Of a stretch of DNA of 64,000 nucleotides, positions 32,953 through 45,086 are shown one piece after another; the stretch's first letter is position 1, and each line of letters opens with the position of its first letter. The DNA comes from Larix kaempferi (taxonomy: Eukaryota; Streptophyta; Pinopsida; Pinales; Pinaceae). Location: NCBI GenBank assembly GCA_027924585.1, contig BSBM01000252.1:8060001-8124000 (forward strand), given 5' to 3'. The notes under the pieces are model-generated. The model worked only from the letters and a program-made list of their open reading frames with translations, ran no database searches and was not told where the DNA came from. Both the position numbers and the translations under genes were made by a program.

Positions 32953-34836
32953 ATAATAATGATAATTAATAATGTCTTTCCGAAAAGACATGACTATTAG
33001 TGAAAGGGTATTTCCGCCAAAGTATAAATAACGGACCCTTAATTGTAATTCATCATCTTATCTTATCAATTTATATATCATTTTACATCTATGGAGTTGT
33101 GGGTTATTTCAGAAATTATGGGTTCATCCTGAGTTTATTGAGAATATCCAACTATGGATATTACAAAGACATGCTCCTCTAATTATTTCAATAGCAAGAC
33201 TAAAGTATAAAATGGCATTTACTGGTGATTAAGCAAATAAAACATTAAATATAAGTTTAGATTAAAGCCATTAATTACTAAGAGAAAGACCCTCAAGTGT
33301 ATACTCATTTATGGATGTGACCATTTTGCTAGAAATGGGTGAAGGTGGAAAAGACAAGGCTAGGACAAGGGGATGACTTTACAACTTCAACACTGTGACA
33401 CTTTGGATAAAGGGAAAGGGAAAACGACCTAAGCATATGTTGGACAGAAAACACACAAGGAATGTTTGTGTCTCACAAATGGAATAAGTTGTTTAGAGGA
33501 GTGCCCATTCAACTTTAACAAATGTCTACAACTCACATCCAAGCTTGAAACCAGCTCCGTGAGGATCTTTTCTAGAACCACCATGTCTAGGTGCACAATT
33601 AACCGTAACTTGAGGTTCTAGGGGACACTTAGAATTAACTGTCCCTTACTCCATCTCACATCCCAACCCGTAGGCTCCGCGAGGAATTAATCATTACATT
33701 TCAATCATGGCCAACAGTCTTTAGATTTAGCATATATTTAACCACTGCTCTTTAGGCCTTATGTCACTTAGGATTTTGCATGTGCTTAGAAACACAACTA
33801 ATTGCAACTTTTATCCAAGGTGCTTTACATTTCATTTCATAGCCCTCTTCATTGTGCTTAAAAGCACAGTTTTACTTTATAACGATGGGCTTGCATAGAA
33901 GATATAACAATGAGTCACATATGCATGTAATGATGGTAGTACAATTTGCTTCAAGTTTAGCTGACACAACTTAGGCAACTAGGGGGATCATCCACAATCA
34001 GGACCAAACATCAGTGGCAACCGACCAGAGAGGTCAAGGCTTCAAATCCAACTCACCTAAGTTCAAGAACCAACACCAGCGGGTTCTCCTAGCCCTGAAG
34101 GATCAAGGCTTCGGTAAGTTTTGTTGCACAACTTGTCGAGGCACAAAACAACAGGGAGTCTATCTAACATAGAAGCATAAGTGGTGAAGTCCTCCATATC
34201 ACAGGCTGAAATGTATATCAAGATAAAACCAAATACGGAAGAGAACAGATGGATGGAGAAAGGTGATTGATGATGCCATAACTAGCAAGCCATAAATGGT
34301 GGGAACGACCAAGTCCATACTACTTAAGAGGGTAAGACCAACGAGTATACACAAGAAATTCCGATTCCAAGTAATTAGACCACTTTAATTCTAAACGATC
34401 AACCAATAACCATATATATATATATATATCGCCAGATCATGACCACTAAAGACCTAGTCAAGCTACTAAGATAAGTAAAAGAGCACAATATAGGTATCAA
34501 ATGCACAACCATATACCTGCTGGGTCATATACTTGTATCCATCATCTGAACCATCAATTGTCACTGGAACACTGCTGCTGCATAACTCTGGGCGCTATCA
34601 CACTGCTCTGTATGGAAGGAAATGGCCACCTCAGTCATTAGATCTGAGGTCATGAGCCTCAGTCATGGCATAAGGCTATAATGTCTGCTCTGGGTTTGCT
34701 AAAAATATGAGTGATCATAGAGTAGTTGCTCAGCAACTGCCGATCTCAAGCATCTCATAGTAAAGGATTGGCTCAGAAAAGTACTGGAATCTGGTCTGAA
34801 GACATGGTAGCCCCCGCTACTATGAAAGTGATAATA

Positions 34837-35262
34837 GGGCCCAAAACTTCCGGGGCTGTTTTGAAGCCCTAAACGATGTTTTTTGGTGACGTCATAGTGT
34901 AGATGTAGCCAAAGGCAGGTTTGTTTGGGAGAAATGTGTACTTTTCGGCTTGACCTTTCCAACGAGCTATTGAGCACCCTAAATGAAGATCGTATGCAAA
35001 CATTATGCCCTCAGGAAGTTGACACATCAACTAACCACCTTAGGGTCCACAAACCTTTTTACGGTTCATCTCCTAGGTTTAGGTTTTTGGATGTTTAGGG
35101 TTTTTTCCTTCATGCTTATGATAAAAAGGCCCTTCGGCCTCCTTTTGTAATCAACTTGCGACGAATGACCATAGCCGCCACATCTCTTCTCAGAGATAAA
35201 GCTACCACCATTCTAGTTGTTTTTATTTTATAGTCTGTTATGTTTCATTCACTTAATAGAAT
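34837..35262. other. Unassigned sequence before chromovirus remnant
   Basis: No ORF or repeat match recognised. It may include decayed internal sequence of the gypsy element that follows. Confidence 0.35.
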
Positions 35263-35349
35263 TTGAGTTTACTGTATCACTATGTTTCCTGCAATATATC
35301 TGTGTATGTGGTTCTATATATGCTCTCTCATTTCCTTCCTCACATAAAT

Positions 35350-35730
35350 CTAGATAAAGAGGACAATAAATTAGCACCCAAATACTATGGTCCTTATAAA
35401 CTGTTGTTGAGGACTGGTAGTATGGCATATAGATTGGAGTCACTGCCTTCTGCATTTGTATATCCCTTCTTCCATGTTTCATCTTTAAAGAAGGTAATTG
35501 GTGACCAGATCCCAATTCAAAGTATTCTTCCAGAGCTCGATGAAAGGGGAAAACTGATACTATAACAGGAATCAGTCAGTGAAACAAGAATCAAGCAACT
35601 AAGGAATAGAGCAATTACGAAATACCTCATCAAGTGGAAGAGCCTACTGGCAGAGGATGCTACTTGGGAAGATGAGCTTTTCACAGAGAAACATCCACAG
35701 CTGATCAAAGTTGAGGGCAACACTTGTTTG
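35350..35730 (+). pseudogene. Ty3/gypsy chromovirus: integrase C-terminus and chromodomain
   Basis: The frame reads LAPKYYGPYKLLLRTGSMAY and YPFFHVSSLKKVIGD, the conserved C-terminal integrase module of plant gypsy elements. It is followed in the same frame by RNRAITKYLIKWKSL and EDATWEDELF, a chromodomain with its aromatic residues. A TAA at 35563-35565 interrupts the frame between the two parts. Everything upstream (reverse transcriptase, RNase H, integrase core) is missing. The polypurine tract GAAGGGGAGGGGCA and the 3' LTR follow directly, so this is the 3' end of a chromovirus in host sense direction. Confidence 0.85.
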
Positions 35731-35742
35731 AAGGGGAGGGGC
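35731..35742 (+). other. Polypurine tract of the chromovirus remnant
   Basis: AAGGGGAGGGGC, directly before TGTTAAGCCCC at 35744. Confidence 0.8.
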
Positions 35743-35743
35743 A

Positions 35744-36071
35744 TGTTAAGCCCCTACATCCTGCCCTTCATTAATTATCATTACATTAATTATTAGTCAT
35801 GTAGGCTTATTATTTCCTTATATCCCTCTTTGTCTCCTATATATACATCAAGGAGACTCATTGGAATAATTATCTTATCTTGTGCATTTATATCTTTTAA
35901 AAGGAGGTTGCTTCCTCACAGAGGCTTCTCTTTTATTCAGCCTTTTTCTCTATTTTGGCTGGGCACTTCTAAATTGCGTCATTTTCATGTTTATTTGACT
36001 ATTTGGTTCACAACAAACAGATTTTTCAATCCTGGCTGACAACCCTTGTTTCATTGGGTCGACATAAACAT
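35744..36071 (+). mobile_element. Chromovirus 3' LTR (right end approximate)
   Basis: It starts TGTTAAGCCCCTACATCC after the polypurine tract. A TATATATAC box lies at about 35838-35847 (in CCTATATATACATCAAGG). The right border is uncertain: candidate ends in CA occur near 36015 and 36071, and no target duplication could be verified because the 5' LTR is missing. Confidence 0.55.
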
Positions 36072-36992
36072 CAGTAAATCCTTTAATGATCTAGGCTTGT
36101 TCAAGTCAGCCAAAGGTTGTATTGGTTTATGTGATATTGAATAGAGCTTGTTTGTATAGAGAAGCATTTAAAGACATGTAGCATTTTGGTAATTTGATTT
36201 TTGCTATGAAATTCCTCATTGAATGAATGATTTTCTATTTGTTTCATGTTCTGTTATATTACTGTATTCCATTGTACTGAATGCTATGCACAATTCAATA
36301 GAGAATTCACAACCATTGATCTAAATAAGCCTACTTATTTCTGTATGAACTAGTTTATATAGCTATTAAGAGAAAGAATGGGACTTCCTATTATGAATTG
36401 TTACTATTATCTCCCTGGACCCACTGATTATCATCCATGAAGTTTTGTAAAGTTTAATATGCACTCCAAAAAGGCCTTTGAATACTCTTGAACACAAATA
36501 TTCTGTGCTAGCATATTCTTTCGTAGTATTAGCTCAGGAATTTGTAACAGGATCATAAAAATAACTACACTGCTATTGTTTACTGAAAAGTTGTTTAGGG
36601 GTATATAAAAACGCTGTGTTGCCATCATAAGGGTGGTTTGTTTTGTTCCTTGGATTTCAAGATTCAGCAAATTATCTTTTTTTTTTCTGGAAGTCCGATA
36701 ACTGTAAAGTCTTCTTGTTGGACAGTGGTGAAATCTATAAGCTACATTGTTCTTGTACTCTACAAGCTACATTGTTTTCTTACTCTAGTGTTCATCTACT
36801 CCATTGAATCTTTTTACTTTTGTCTCTCTTAACTGGAAAGCTGGTCTTGCAGAATTTAGCCTCAGTGGAATTTGGTGCCCCAACAATTTTCCATGGCACT
36901 ATACATATTGCAGGTTGCCATAATTTTTTGTTTCATTCACTTGCTTGGTTGTGTAGAGGATTTATTTGTGTTTTATATTATTTGCTTGCCAG
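36072..36992. other. Intron sequence next to OFUT exon b
   Basis: A+T-rich, unique-looking sequence without recognised repeats. It ends in the acceptor cttgccag at 36992 and probably represents original intron. Confidence 0.5.
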
Positions 36993-37069
36993 ATCTTCCA
37001 TCTGAGAACGAAACAAATGGATATATTCTCATTCATGCTGAGGGTGGATTGAATCAGCAGCGTGTTGCG
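36993..37069 (+). CDS. O-fucosyltransferase-like gene, exon b
   Basis: A 77-base exon encoding LPSENETNGYILIHAEGGLN followed by QQRVA. NGY-[ILV]-x-[IV]-x-[AC]-x-GGLNQ-x-R is the most conserved motif of the plant PF10250 family and lies in the nucleotide-sugar binding region. The acceptor completes a Tyr codon started at 911; the exon ends in phase 0 before gtgaga at 37070. Only 318 bp separate it from the next exon. Confidence 0.92.
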
Positions 37070-37387
37070 GTGAGAACACTATTCCATTGCAAAAATATTA
37101 AGTTTGTAGAAATCGCATTTAACATTTTTCGACTTCTTTGTCTCGCGCTGTGAATATATGCGAGTCTGGACTATGCTCTTATATTATTACATTCCAAGAG
37201 TTCTTATCTTTCTATGTCTTATTGCTGAGTTACATAAGTCCTATTCCTGGTCAAGCTTGAATTAATGTAGTCATCTACTCCCTTTGAAATGTTACTACTA
37301 AATACATTTTAGGCATTACAAAAACATTGCAATTTATACGACAAGATTATTTATTTAACTCAGACAAACACTTTTGATACTCTACAG

Positions 37388-37476
37388 ATTTGCAATGCAG
37401 TGGCGGTGGCAAAAATAATAAACGCAACTCTTATTCTACCTTGTTTAAAGCAGGATCAGATCTGGAAAGATCAAAC
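37388..37476 (+). CDS. O-fucosyltransferase-like gene, exon c
   Basis: An 89-base exon that continues the motif: ICNAVAVAKIINATLILPCL, then KQDQIWKDQ. It begins in phase 0 after tctacag and ends after two bases of a Thr codon before the strong donor gtgagt at 37477. Joined to exon b the protein reads without gap in the family pattern (GGLNQQR, then ICNAVAVA, then NATLILP). Confidence 0.92.
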
Positions 37477-37512
37477 GTGAGTTCCTTTTCACTGTATTGG
37501 TTTCATGCCAAG

Positions 37513-37533
37513 TTCTCTCTCTCTCTCTCTCTC
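37513..37533. repeat. (CT)n microsatellite
   Basis: About ten CT dinucleotides, 36 bases after the exon c donor. Confidence 0.9.
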
Positions 37534-37599
37534 AATTTCTTTTTTTGGAGAAAATACTATGTATATTATACTTAAAAAGAATATGTGCACATAGAGTAG

Positions 37600-38400
37600 T
37601 TACCTATTTGCAGCCAGCACTGCAATAGGGTCTGAATTTGCTGATAGATACATTTATAATATCTTGGACTAGCAAATAACCTTTGGCTTTGATCCGGGTA
37701 CATACCTCATCCAGCCATAGCTTTTGGAAAGCAGCGGCAGAACCAATAGAACCATTCTGACCACAGGTCTTTAAATTGCCAGCATTGAAGCTTAGATCAG
37801 AGTTTTTCTCCGGGCTGAATATCTTGCCAGGCATATGAGGGATTCAACCTTGGTTGTCCCAAGCATCCACAGGCCAAAATTCAGAGTTATGCTCACTCAC
37901 CACAACCCTTTGAGGATACACAAAAGGTGTCCACACAAGCCAAGGTGGATATCATTGAACTCAGGTCAAGACAAATTGTCAACAGAGAATCATCAGCAAA
38001 ATGTTTATTGATTACTTCCCTGCCCCCTAGGATATTTATCCCGTGAATGCAACCCCAAGAATTTGCTGGTTTAAGGAGGTACCTAAGCACATCAGCACCC
38101 AAAACATATAGCTAGGGGGAAAAAGGACAAAACCTCTCTTGTAGAGCAATGCAACATAATGTGATCAGAAAATGTTCCTTTAAGTAAGACCAATGTTGAA
38201 GCCTTTGAAAAGAGTTGTCTGTTCCTGTAAAATGGGAGCCAAATCCCAACCAATGTAGAATATCCAAGATAGTGCGCCAATCTTATAAGGCACATTCAAT
38301 AAGGTGATGGGGTGCCAAACTCCAATATTATCTTTAGCTTAGCCTTTTGGGAATAATTTGATTAAGCCCTAGTTTCAGAGAGTTAGTGTTGGGAAAGGCC
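37600..38400 (-). pseudogene. LINE (L1-type) reverse transcriptase fragment
   Basis: The minus strand, across frameshifts, carries the order expected for plant L1-type reverse transcriptase: LGYSTLVGIWLPFY-like helix (about 38220), a Cys-Pro-x-Ser-Pro-like block in a shifted frame (about 38130), ADVLRYLL (about 38090), then NKHFADDSLL at about 37990 with the catalytic F-A-D-D. At least two frame changes and stops make it non-functional. Ends are approximate and no poly(A) tail or target duplication was found. Confidence 0.65.
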
Positions 38401-38799
38401 CCCTCAGACACCTTAAACAGATCCCTCACTGCACTCCACATAGTCTTGAAGAAATCACATGGGATGCCCTCGAAGAGCCCTCTCTAAAGTAAAGGATATG
38501 GTGGGCACCATCTTGAAACACACTTTCCTTGCTACATTATCAGAGTTCGTGTCAGGGTAGGGGTGTGTTACAGGTTAGATTAGCACTTACGTGGGAGAGT
38601 CCTAACGCACAAGTGCTACCCCTATATGCAACTAAAGGAGAAGGCATCATTGTCACCTTAGTGCACAACTATTCTCACTTTATATCTGCTCTCAAACGTC
38701 AAGGGGTGCTTCCCTAAAGATTAATTAACTTTAGATTAATTCCTTAATGAAAGAGAGCCCGAAGGGTTGATTTAAAATCTGGTTGTACTAGCTGAGTCT
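38401..38799. other. Unassigned intron sequence
   Basis: May include more of the decayed LINE; nothing firm is recognised. Confidence 0.35.
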
Positions 38800-39801
38800 T
38801 GTTATCACCAATCTTGTAGTTGCCCCTACAGATGGATCCAAGGTGGATGGTAGAGGGGACAGGCAACTAAAGTGGTGAACCTGGTTCCCAAAAGGATGAT
38901 TGTCACGCCAACCAAGGCACTCTTCACTTTAGCTATCAAAGCCAAGATAGCAAGGGGGAGACCCAGATCTACTCCCGATAGGAGAGATCAACCCAATCAC
39001 TAGATCAAATCAATCAGATGAAGTACGTAGGTGATAGTTACAGAACCCTAGAATTAAGGAGTTAGGACCACTGTGGAGGCTTTAGGAAAGGTGTGAAATG
39101 ATAGGGAAAGATAACACACAGTGATTCTATAATTATGTATGATTCCAGGATTCAAAGCTAGTTCAAAATGGTCAAAATCAACTGCCTTGGGAAACGTGAC
39201 CCTTAAAATAGGGAAAGTGTCCCAAAACGTAGATCTGACAGTTAGGGCTTTCTAGCTATGCTTGATGAAGGGATATGACAATGTCTAAGTGTGCAAGCAA
39301 CCAAACAGGGATCAACCCACAGGGAAATTTGACAACCCAGGAAAGTCATGAGGGCTTGGAGAGAACAGTGCCTTGGGGTTTGGGCCTATGGAGTCACCCA
39401 AGTAAGACGTTTTTGAGAACCCACTTCACAATGTGCCCGATCTACAATAGCCAGAAAGGATTTGCCAATTGACCAAGGGATTTGATCAATAGAATTTTTC
39501 TTAGAATTTTAGTTGATTTTAAATGAGGGTTTTGAATGACTTAGACAAATGGATAGATCAATGGAATGAGAAACTTACCTTGAGATCATACCTGAGTGAT
39601 GGATGAGGTTGCCATGTTGTTGAGGAATGTTCCCGCAGAGATCAAATGGGAGATTGTTGATTTTTTTGGCCTCGATATGATGCCCTAGTCCACATGTGCG
39701 CCCTCCTCTTCCTGTCAAACCAAGGAAATCGATTCAATCAGTGAGATCAAGAATGGAGGAAATACAAGCAAAAGCAATAGCAACATGAAGTAGAAGGTAC
39801 T
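38800..39801 (-). mobile_element. LTR-B2 LTR, 3' portion (truncated by LTR-B1 copy)
   Basis: On the plus strand it starts TGTTATCACCAATCTTGTAG, the reverse complement of the end of the solo LTR-B2 at 49723 (CAAGATTGGTGATAACA). It follows that copy for 1.0 kb and is cut at 39801 where an LTR-B1 copy begins. Confidence 0.65.
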
Positions 39802-42800
39802 TGTTATCACACAACTTGTAGTTGTCCCTAATAGTATCCCATCCGGAATGGTAGAGGAGATGGACAACTAAAGAGGTGACCCAAGAGATGCCACGGTTCC
39901 CAATGCAAGCTGGGAGTCACGACAACAGAGGCACTCTTCACTTTAGATCTAGACAAGACAAGATCAAGGGGGAGACCCCATAGCCAATCTACAGAAGACT
40001 AGCCAAAACAATGGTTCCTAGGGGTATGTGAAAGTGAAGTTACGGAAACCAATGCAAGCTTAGGTGGACCCAAGGGTTAAGATGTGGTTGAAGAGGCTTA
40101 AGAAGTGACAAGTGTTTCAACCAATGAATGAATTAGGCCACCTAGGAAGATCAAAGAGATAGATCTAGTAGCATGAAATACACAAGTGGGGCCCACTTCC
40201 TTAAAGTATGGAAATGACACAAATGGGACCCACAAGGTGAAGTTAGGGATAAAATGGCACTAAGGGGTGTTTGAAGATGTGGATCTATGGATCCAAGTTG
40301 GATTTAGACACACCCACATATGGGATCTAGCAATAGACACAATCTCCAAGGAGTGTGAATTGACCCAAGGAGACTAGTGCCTTTAGATGGAGGGGCAAAT
40401 GGCTTCCAAATTATGCCAAATTGTAGATCGGGGTGGTCAAGGCAATTATCAAGGTGGGTTTTAAGTGGCATGTCCCAAAGTAGGCTAGATCTCCATAGAT
40501 CTAAGGTTGAAAGTACATCACCCAATGACCCAAGTGGAGCACAACCCTCAAAATGAGGAATGGGGCCCACAAGGCAAAAATCAAAGAAGTGAAGCACTAG
40601 GGGTAGGTTATCAAGTGAGAGGAGTGTAAATCAAGTGGGATCTCACCTACCCATGTCTTGGAACTAACCCAACTAGCTTCTCCCAAGGGGTGCGAATTGC
40701 CTTCAAGAGGGCTAGGTGCCTTGGAAAGTGTGTCAAATGGAACCCAATCACCACCAAACTATAGATCCGAATTGTCGTGGATACTATAGAGGTTTGTTTT
40801 TAATATCTTTACAAAAGCCAAGCTAGATCCAAGTAGATCTAAGAAAAACAAAAATGAGGGTTTTGATTTTAATGGAGTTTTTGATCAATAGGATGGATAG
40901 CAAGCGAAATCAATACGTACCTTGTAGATCTTACCTCAAAAGCTTGCGGCCTCTTAGCATATGGAGAAATCTTGCCCTAGTTACAATTCCAAGCTTGATC
41001 CAAGTGTCTTCAACCAAAATCGTCCAAGCCCTAGGAGGAGAGATGTCTCATGAAAACCTGTAAATCAAACTACATCGAGTTAGATTTGATCCACAAATCC
41101 ATAAGATCTAAGCATGTCATATCAAAGAAGCAATCAATGGACAAAGCACAATTGAAAAACTCCCTCAACATGAAAACGTTTTGCCCATGGGGGATGTGAG
41201 CAACCCCTACAATCTTCCCATCAAGCAAATCGTAGCTAGCTTCAAGCAATTCGGCCTCCCTTCAATTGATGTCGATTTCACCTGTAGAAGCAAAGAATGT
41301 CTAGAAACAAGATGCAAGAACATATACAAGAGCAACCCAATCAAAGCCAAGAAGTAAATCTCCAAAATATTATTTTCATTCCAAGTTTTCCATAGGCCAA
41401 AGGTGAGCTATACAATAGGGGGTCTCCTCCTTATATAGGATAATAAAGACCAAAACCCTAGATCTCAAAACCACTTTACAATACATGAAAATGAGTGGTT
41501 GAGATTAAAAAATCTCACAATCAAATCAATGGCTAAGATGAACCAACACATAACATCACATGGATCACTCAATACAAAGGTGACGTCATAGCTAGGAGAG
41601 GCTAAGTGAGGGTGACGTCATCCTCTAGAGTGGGCAAAAATACATGGGCCCACCTCATATGACATGGACAAGACTCATAAAGCTCATGGTGGGGCTAGGA
41701 GGCATCAATCCTTACTAGCTCATCCCCATGGCACAATAATAATAAAATAATATGTCCAAATAATACAAATGATCAAAATCTGTCCTCAAAATCTGTGAGA
41801 GACATGCAGTAAAAGGCCTCCTGTGGCCTCCGTGGACCCCATTAACTGATGAAAACTGGATGGAAGATGGGGGGTTCACCCTGGAAGACCTCTATGAAGA
41901 CCAAGTGCCAAAACCTTGCCTCAATTGACCAAATCGAATTCCTCAGTGACCCTTTTATTCCATTTTTAATCTGCCTTGGGAATTGTGAAGCTGCTGAAAC
42001 TGCCTCCTAGGGCACTTGCGCTGTCAAACTGAGTCCACCAGGCTCTCCAGAAGGGGGGTATAATGGTAACATCAAGTGGATGCACCACCCCCTCCTCATA
42101 CAACGCCCTAGGTGAACTGGCCTGTCATGGCCCCTGCTGGACAGGCTGGGAAAACTACCCCAAATCTGGTCAACAAGTGAAAAACTGCATCTATCATTGT
42201 CAGAAGTGCCTGGAACTGAATGATAAGTGTCTCATTGGATCCAAAAGACCTAAAACTACTAAGAAAGTGTACTCATACACCATTGGTTTCCCTGATGGGC
42301 CAACTGTAGGGTCCACCATATATGGACAATGCATAATCTGATGATCTGGAATAATAATAAAACCTGCTGAATTGCATCAATCACCATTTGAATCATATGT
42401 CCACCATATGGCATCATTAATAAGAGTATGTGGGACCATCAATCATCATCAATAAGCATACATGGCCCACATCATGATGGATCCCAAGAATGACCATAGT
42501 CAAACTAGGTTTGACTAGGTCAATATACAACCAAGGATGAATCATATCAATAGACTAAGACATGTTCCTCTAATCATACTCACAGCTTAACTTAAAGTAT
42601 AAACATCATTCAGTGGCATTAATCATGTTTGCATATTCTATTGTTATTTATATGTACTTGCACAATAGTTTAAATGACAGACTCACCCATTGGACATGGT
42701 CTAACTGCTAGCGAAGGATGAAGGCTAGGAACAAGGCTGGGCAGAAGGGATGACTTGCCTAAACTTAACTAAAAGACACTTTGGATTGGGAGAGGGGGAA

Positions 42801-42855
42801 GCTACACTCTGTTCTGGACAAATAACACGAGGAAGGGTCGTGCCTCAAAATAAAA
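39802..42855 (-). mobile_element. LTR-B1 LTR, truncated copy
   Basis: It starts TGTTATCACACAACTTG and follows 8271-11590 closely, including the 'ccatccgg.acggtagaggagatgg' block, the minus-strand TATA box at about 41428-41440 and the 'acaaggctggg' block. It ends abruptly near 42855, so it lacks its first 1 kb in the sense direction. Confidence 0.7.
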
Positions 42856-43276
42856 CCTAGGGCGACCTAGCACATGTCTATACGACTCAAAAATAATGTC
42901 TAGCATGTTCATATGCATTGACCCATGGACTTTAATAACCCCCTAAGGTCCGTTAACCTCACCAGACATTCCAGCTTTGGAGGAGCAGGAGAAAAACTCA
43001 AAAATTATGTTATGCAAGACATAATTAATAAGTGAAAAAACTCCTTGGAATACTCGACTTGATCAAAAAGTCCTAGGGAACCAAGTCCTTTACATAAAAT
43101 ACCATGCTAATACATTTTATTACAAACCCCGTAGGGCATGGACATGTGAAGAAAAATAAAAAATGGGGGCCCTTAAAAAGGCCCGATGGACATCAACTCA
43201 TCAAAAATGAACATGTAACATGTTCAACTTTGCCCGCTCACTTGATAGTCCAACTAAGTACAACTTAGATGGTAAC
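42856..43276 (-). mobile_element. LTR fragment related to 6440-6740
   Basis: It shares 'taataacccccta', 'gacattccagctttggagga' and 'attacaaaccccgt' with the mosaic region. Its right end, TTGCCCGCTCACTTGATAGTCC ... GGTAACA at 43277, resembles the LTR-A end. Confidence 0.5.
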
Positions 43277-45086
43277 ACAGACCAAACTGACATCAATTAA
43301 TTATGTACCTTCTGCATCGAATTCTGTGCCCACACGTGTTGTACGGACTGCTACAAAACTGGCTTGGGAACTGTGCCTTCTTGTTGGCTGTCTTGGGAAA
43401 TGTGCCAAGTTCTTCTTGGAAGCTTTCTTCTTCTTCTTCTTCTCTTATTCCTCTCTGATAGTGAGTGATCTTTATTTGTCCCTTTGTCTTCTTTTATACT
43501 TTACTTTTCACTAACTAACCCTAACTACCAAAGAAACTACCTAATCAATGGCTAGGATTAGATTAGGAGATCTATGATTCACAATAGATGCACTTTTGTC
43601 AGTTAATAATTAATTAATTAAAAAATACATCAATTAAGTGACCCACTTTATAAAGTACAAAACATCACTTTATTTACATAAACGTCACTTTATTACATAA
43701 AGAGACAAAGGACAAAAATTTCTGGTCCTCCTCATCACATCCACACCAAAAATATGGGAGGACCTCCAGAGTTATCTTTTTCAACAAATCTTACCTTGGA
43801 TGCCTCTGGCAATGCATGACAAGAAACTAAGAGATCTTACCACATTTGAGGAAGAAAAGAGAAGAGAGTAGCCTCTCAAGAATCCCTTAACCTTAGACAA
43901 GCCTTAAAAGATAGTAGATAAACCTCAACATAAAAAATTATCCCTTGAAAACCCTAGGATGCTCAAGAAAGGAGGTGCGCACCACTTAATCTCTCATGTA
44001 CATAAGAAGAAATAAGAAAATAGTCATATTTGATCCCATGATCTTGATTACAAATGAGGAGTTGCCTTATTTATACTTGAAAATGCTAACTTAAACCTCC
44101 TTTAAGTTGAGCTACCTAATTTGTCTTTAAAATGACTTTTAATGATTTTTTTAGGGTTTGTCAACCACAATTTGAGGACTAAACCTCATAAAACATAAAA
44201 TAATGAAGAATGATGTACTTCAACTTGGAAGGAGGACATCATGCCCCATCTAACCCCAACAAATGTCTTTTGCCCTCAGCACCCTAGTTAGGTTGGTACG
44301 ACCTCTTCTTGCTTGCTATTTGTTTTTGAGGACCAATATGACCAAGAGGGAGGGATGATAAAAGAAAAATAGGTCCAAGGGGGGTATCCATGAGGTGTGC
44401 CAAGGTGGGTTGTGGGTATAACAACTCTTACAAGCGCAATCACCTTTACAAAGCATAAAATATAAGTGTGGCTAGGAGCCCCAAGCCATGTGTCCTAATG
44501 GATTCATTCCAAGGTGTACCAGAGCACCTACCGAGGGCATAAATGCCCAACATGATGAGGGACTTCCACCCATTAAGGGGGTTGTAATGAAAACCAAGAG
44601 GACCTGCCATGACTAGACCATGGGTATTGAGCCCCACTAGACCAACACTTTTACATAAAACAAGCCCCATCTTGGCCTTTACATTGAAAAAAGACCCCTC
44701 CTCTCTGGCACATCTGATATGGCACAATGTAGAGTATCTGGAGGGTAACAATTACCACGAGGAGGAGGAGGGAAAACCAACCCGATGGCTTATGATTTTA
44801 GAAAAATCTTCCAGGAGTAGTAGTAGGGTTGGTTTTTGTTGCACAAGGACATGCAAACCTTTCAGTTGAGGGGTGATGATGAGCCCTAAAATTGTCTCAA
44901 TTTGCTCATCTTGTTTTTCCATTTTGTGACTATAATGCTTGAACATTCCATTTTGTACCTTATCTATTGTCAATATCATTATAGTATAGCCATTTTGGTT
45001 TAGTGACTTTGTCAAGTAATTTCTTCTAAATGGGCGTGTTTGATAGTTTTATGGTGGTTTTTGAGGAAATATTTGAGTTATGGATA
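43277..45086 (-). mobile_element. LTR-C-related copy (second copy) plus unassigned tail
   Basis: The middle part (about 43800-44480) corresponds to 16526-17133 joined to 25296-25700. At 44163-44190 'accacaatttgaggactaaacctc' shows the state before the LTR-A insertion at the orthologous point ('acaactttggggctaaaccactc'). A TATAAATAAGG box reads on the minus strand near 44070. Sequence from 44900 to 45086 is unassigned. Confidence 0.5.

Larger units (their letters stand above)
30828..33165 (+). mobile_element. Complete mini LTR retrotransposon, 2.34 kb
   Basis: Two 282 bp LTRs (30828-31109 and 32884-33165) begin TGTTATGAAT and end ATATTACA. They differ at scattered bases and in microsatellite length. 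Flanks AAGAT and AAGAC are a 5 bp duplication with one change. The primer site TGGTATTAGAGCCA lies one base after the 5' LTR (13 of 14 match to the initiator tRNA-Met complement), and the polypurine tract AAGAGAGAGGCAA (32871-32883) abuts the 3' LTR. It encodes one protein with no reverse transcriptase or integrase. Insertion is in the sense direction of the host gene. Confidence 0.85.
30573..34836 (-). mobile_element. LTR-B2 LTR, split by the mini LTR element
   Basis: The reverse complement follows the LTR-B2 copy at 57169-58960 ('ggtttgaccaagtcaaactg', 'gcatgcttcataa', 'gtagcccc.gctactat.aa.gtgataa'). It ends near 34836 at a degraded GTGATAA. It is interrupted at 30828-33165; the sequence on both sides joins as in the 57 kb copy. 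The left end is truncated by the copia gag piece. Confidence 0.65.
912..36992 (+). other. OFUT-like gene, giant intron (36,081 bp)
   Basis: A GT-AG intron (gtaagc ... cttgccag) joining exons at 911 and 36993 in phase 1. It is filled with LTR retrotransposons, two hAT-like elements, a Ty1/copia fragment and a chromovirus remnant, each annotated separately. The elements with coding capacity at 13.4-15.3 kb, 19.8-21.4 kb and 28.4-30.4 kb all run antisense to the host gene. Confidence 0.8.

Noticed and set aside
44446-45015. Overlapping frames of 86-101 codons on both strands
   Set aside because: They lie in LTR-C-related and unassigned sequence with no motif and no conserved counterpart at 25296-25796.
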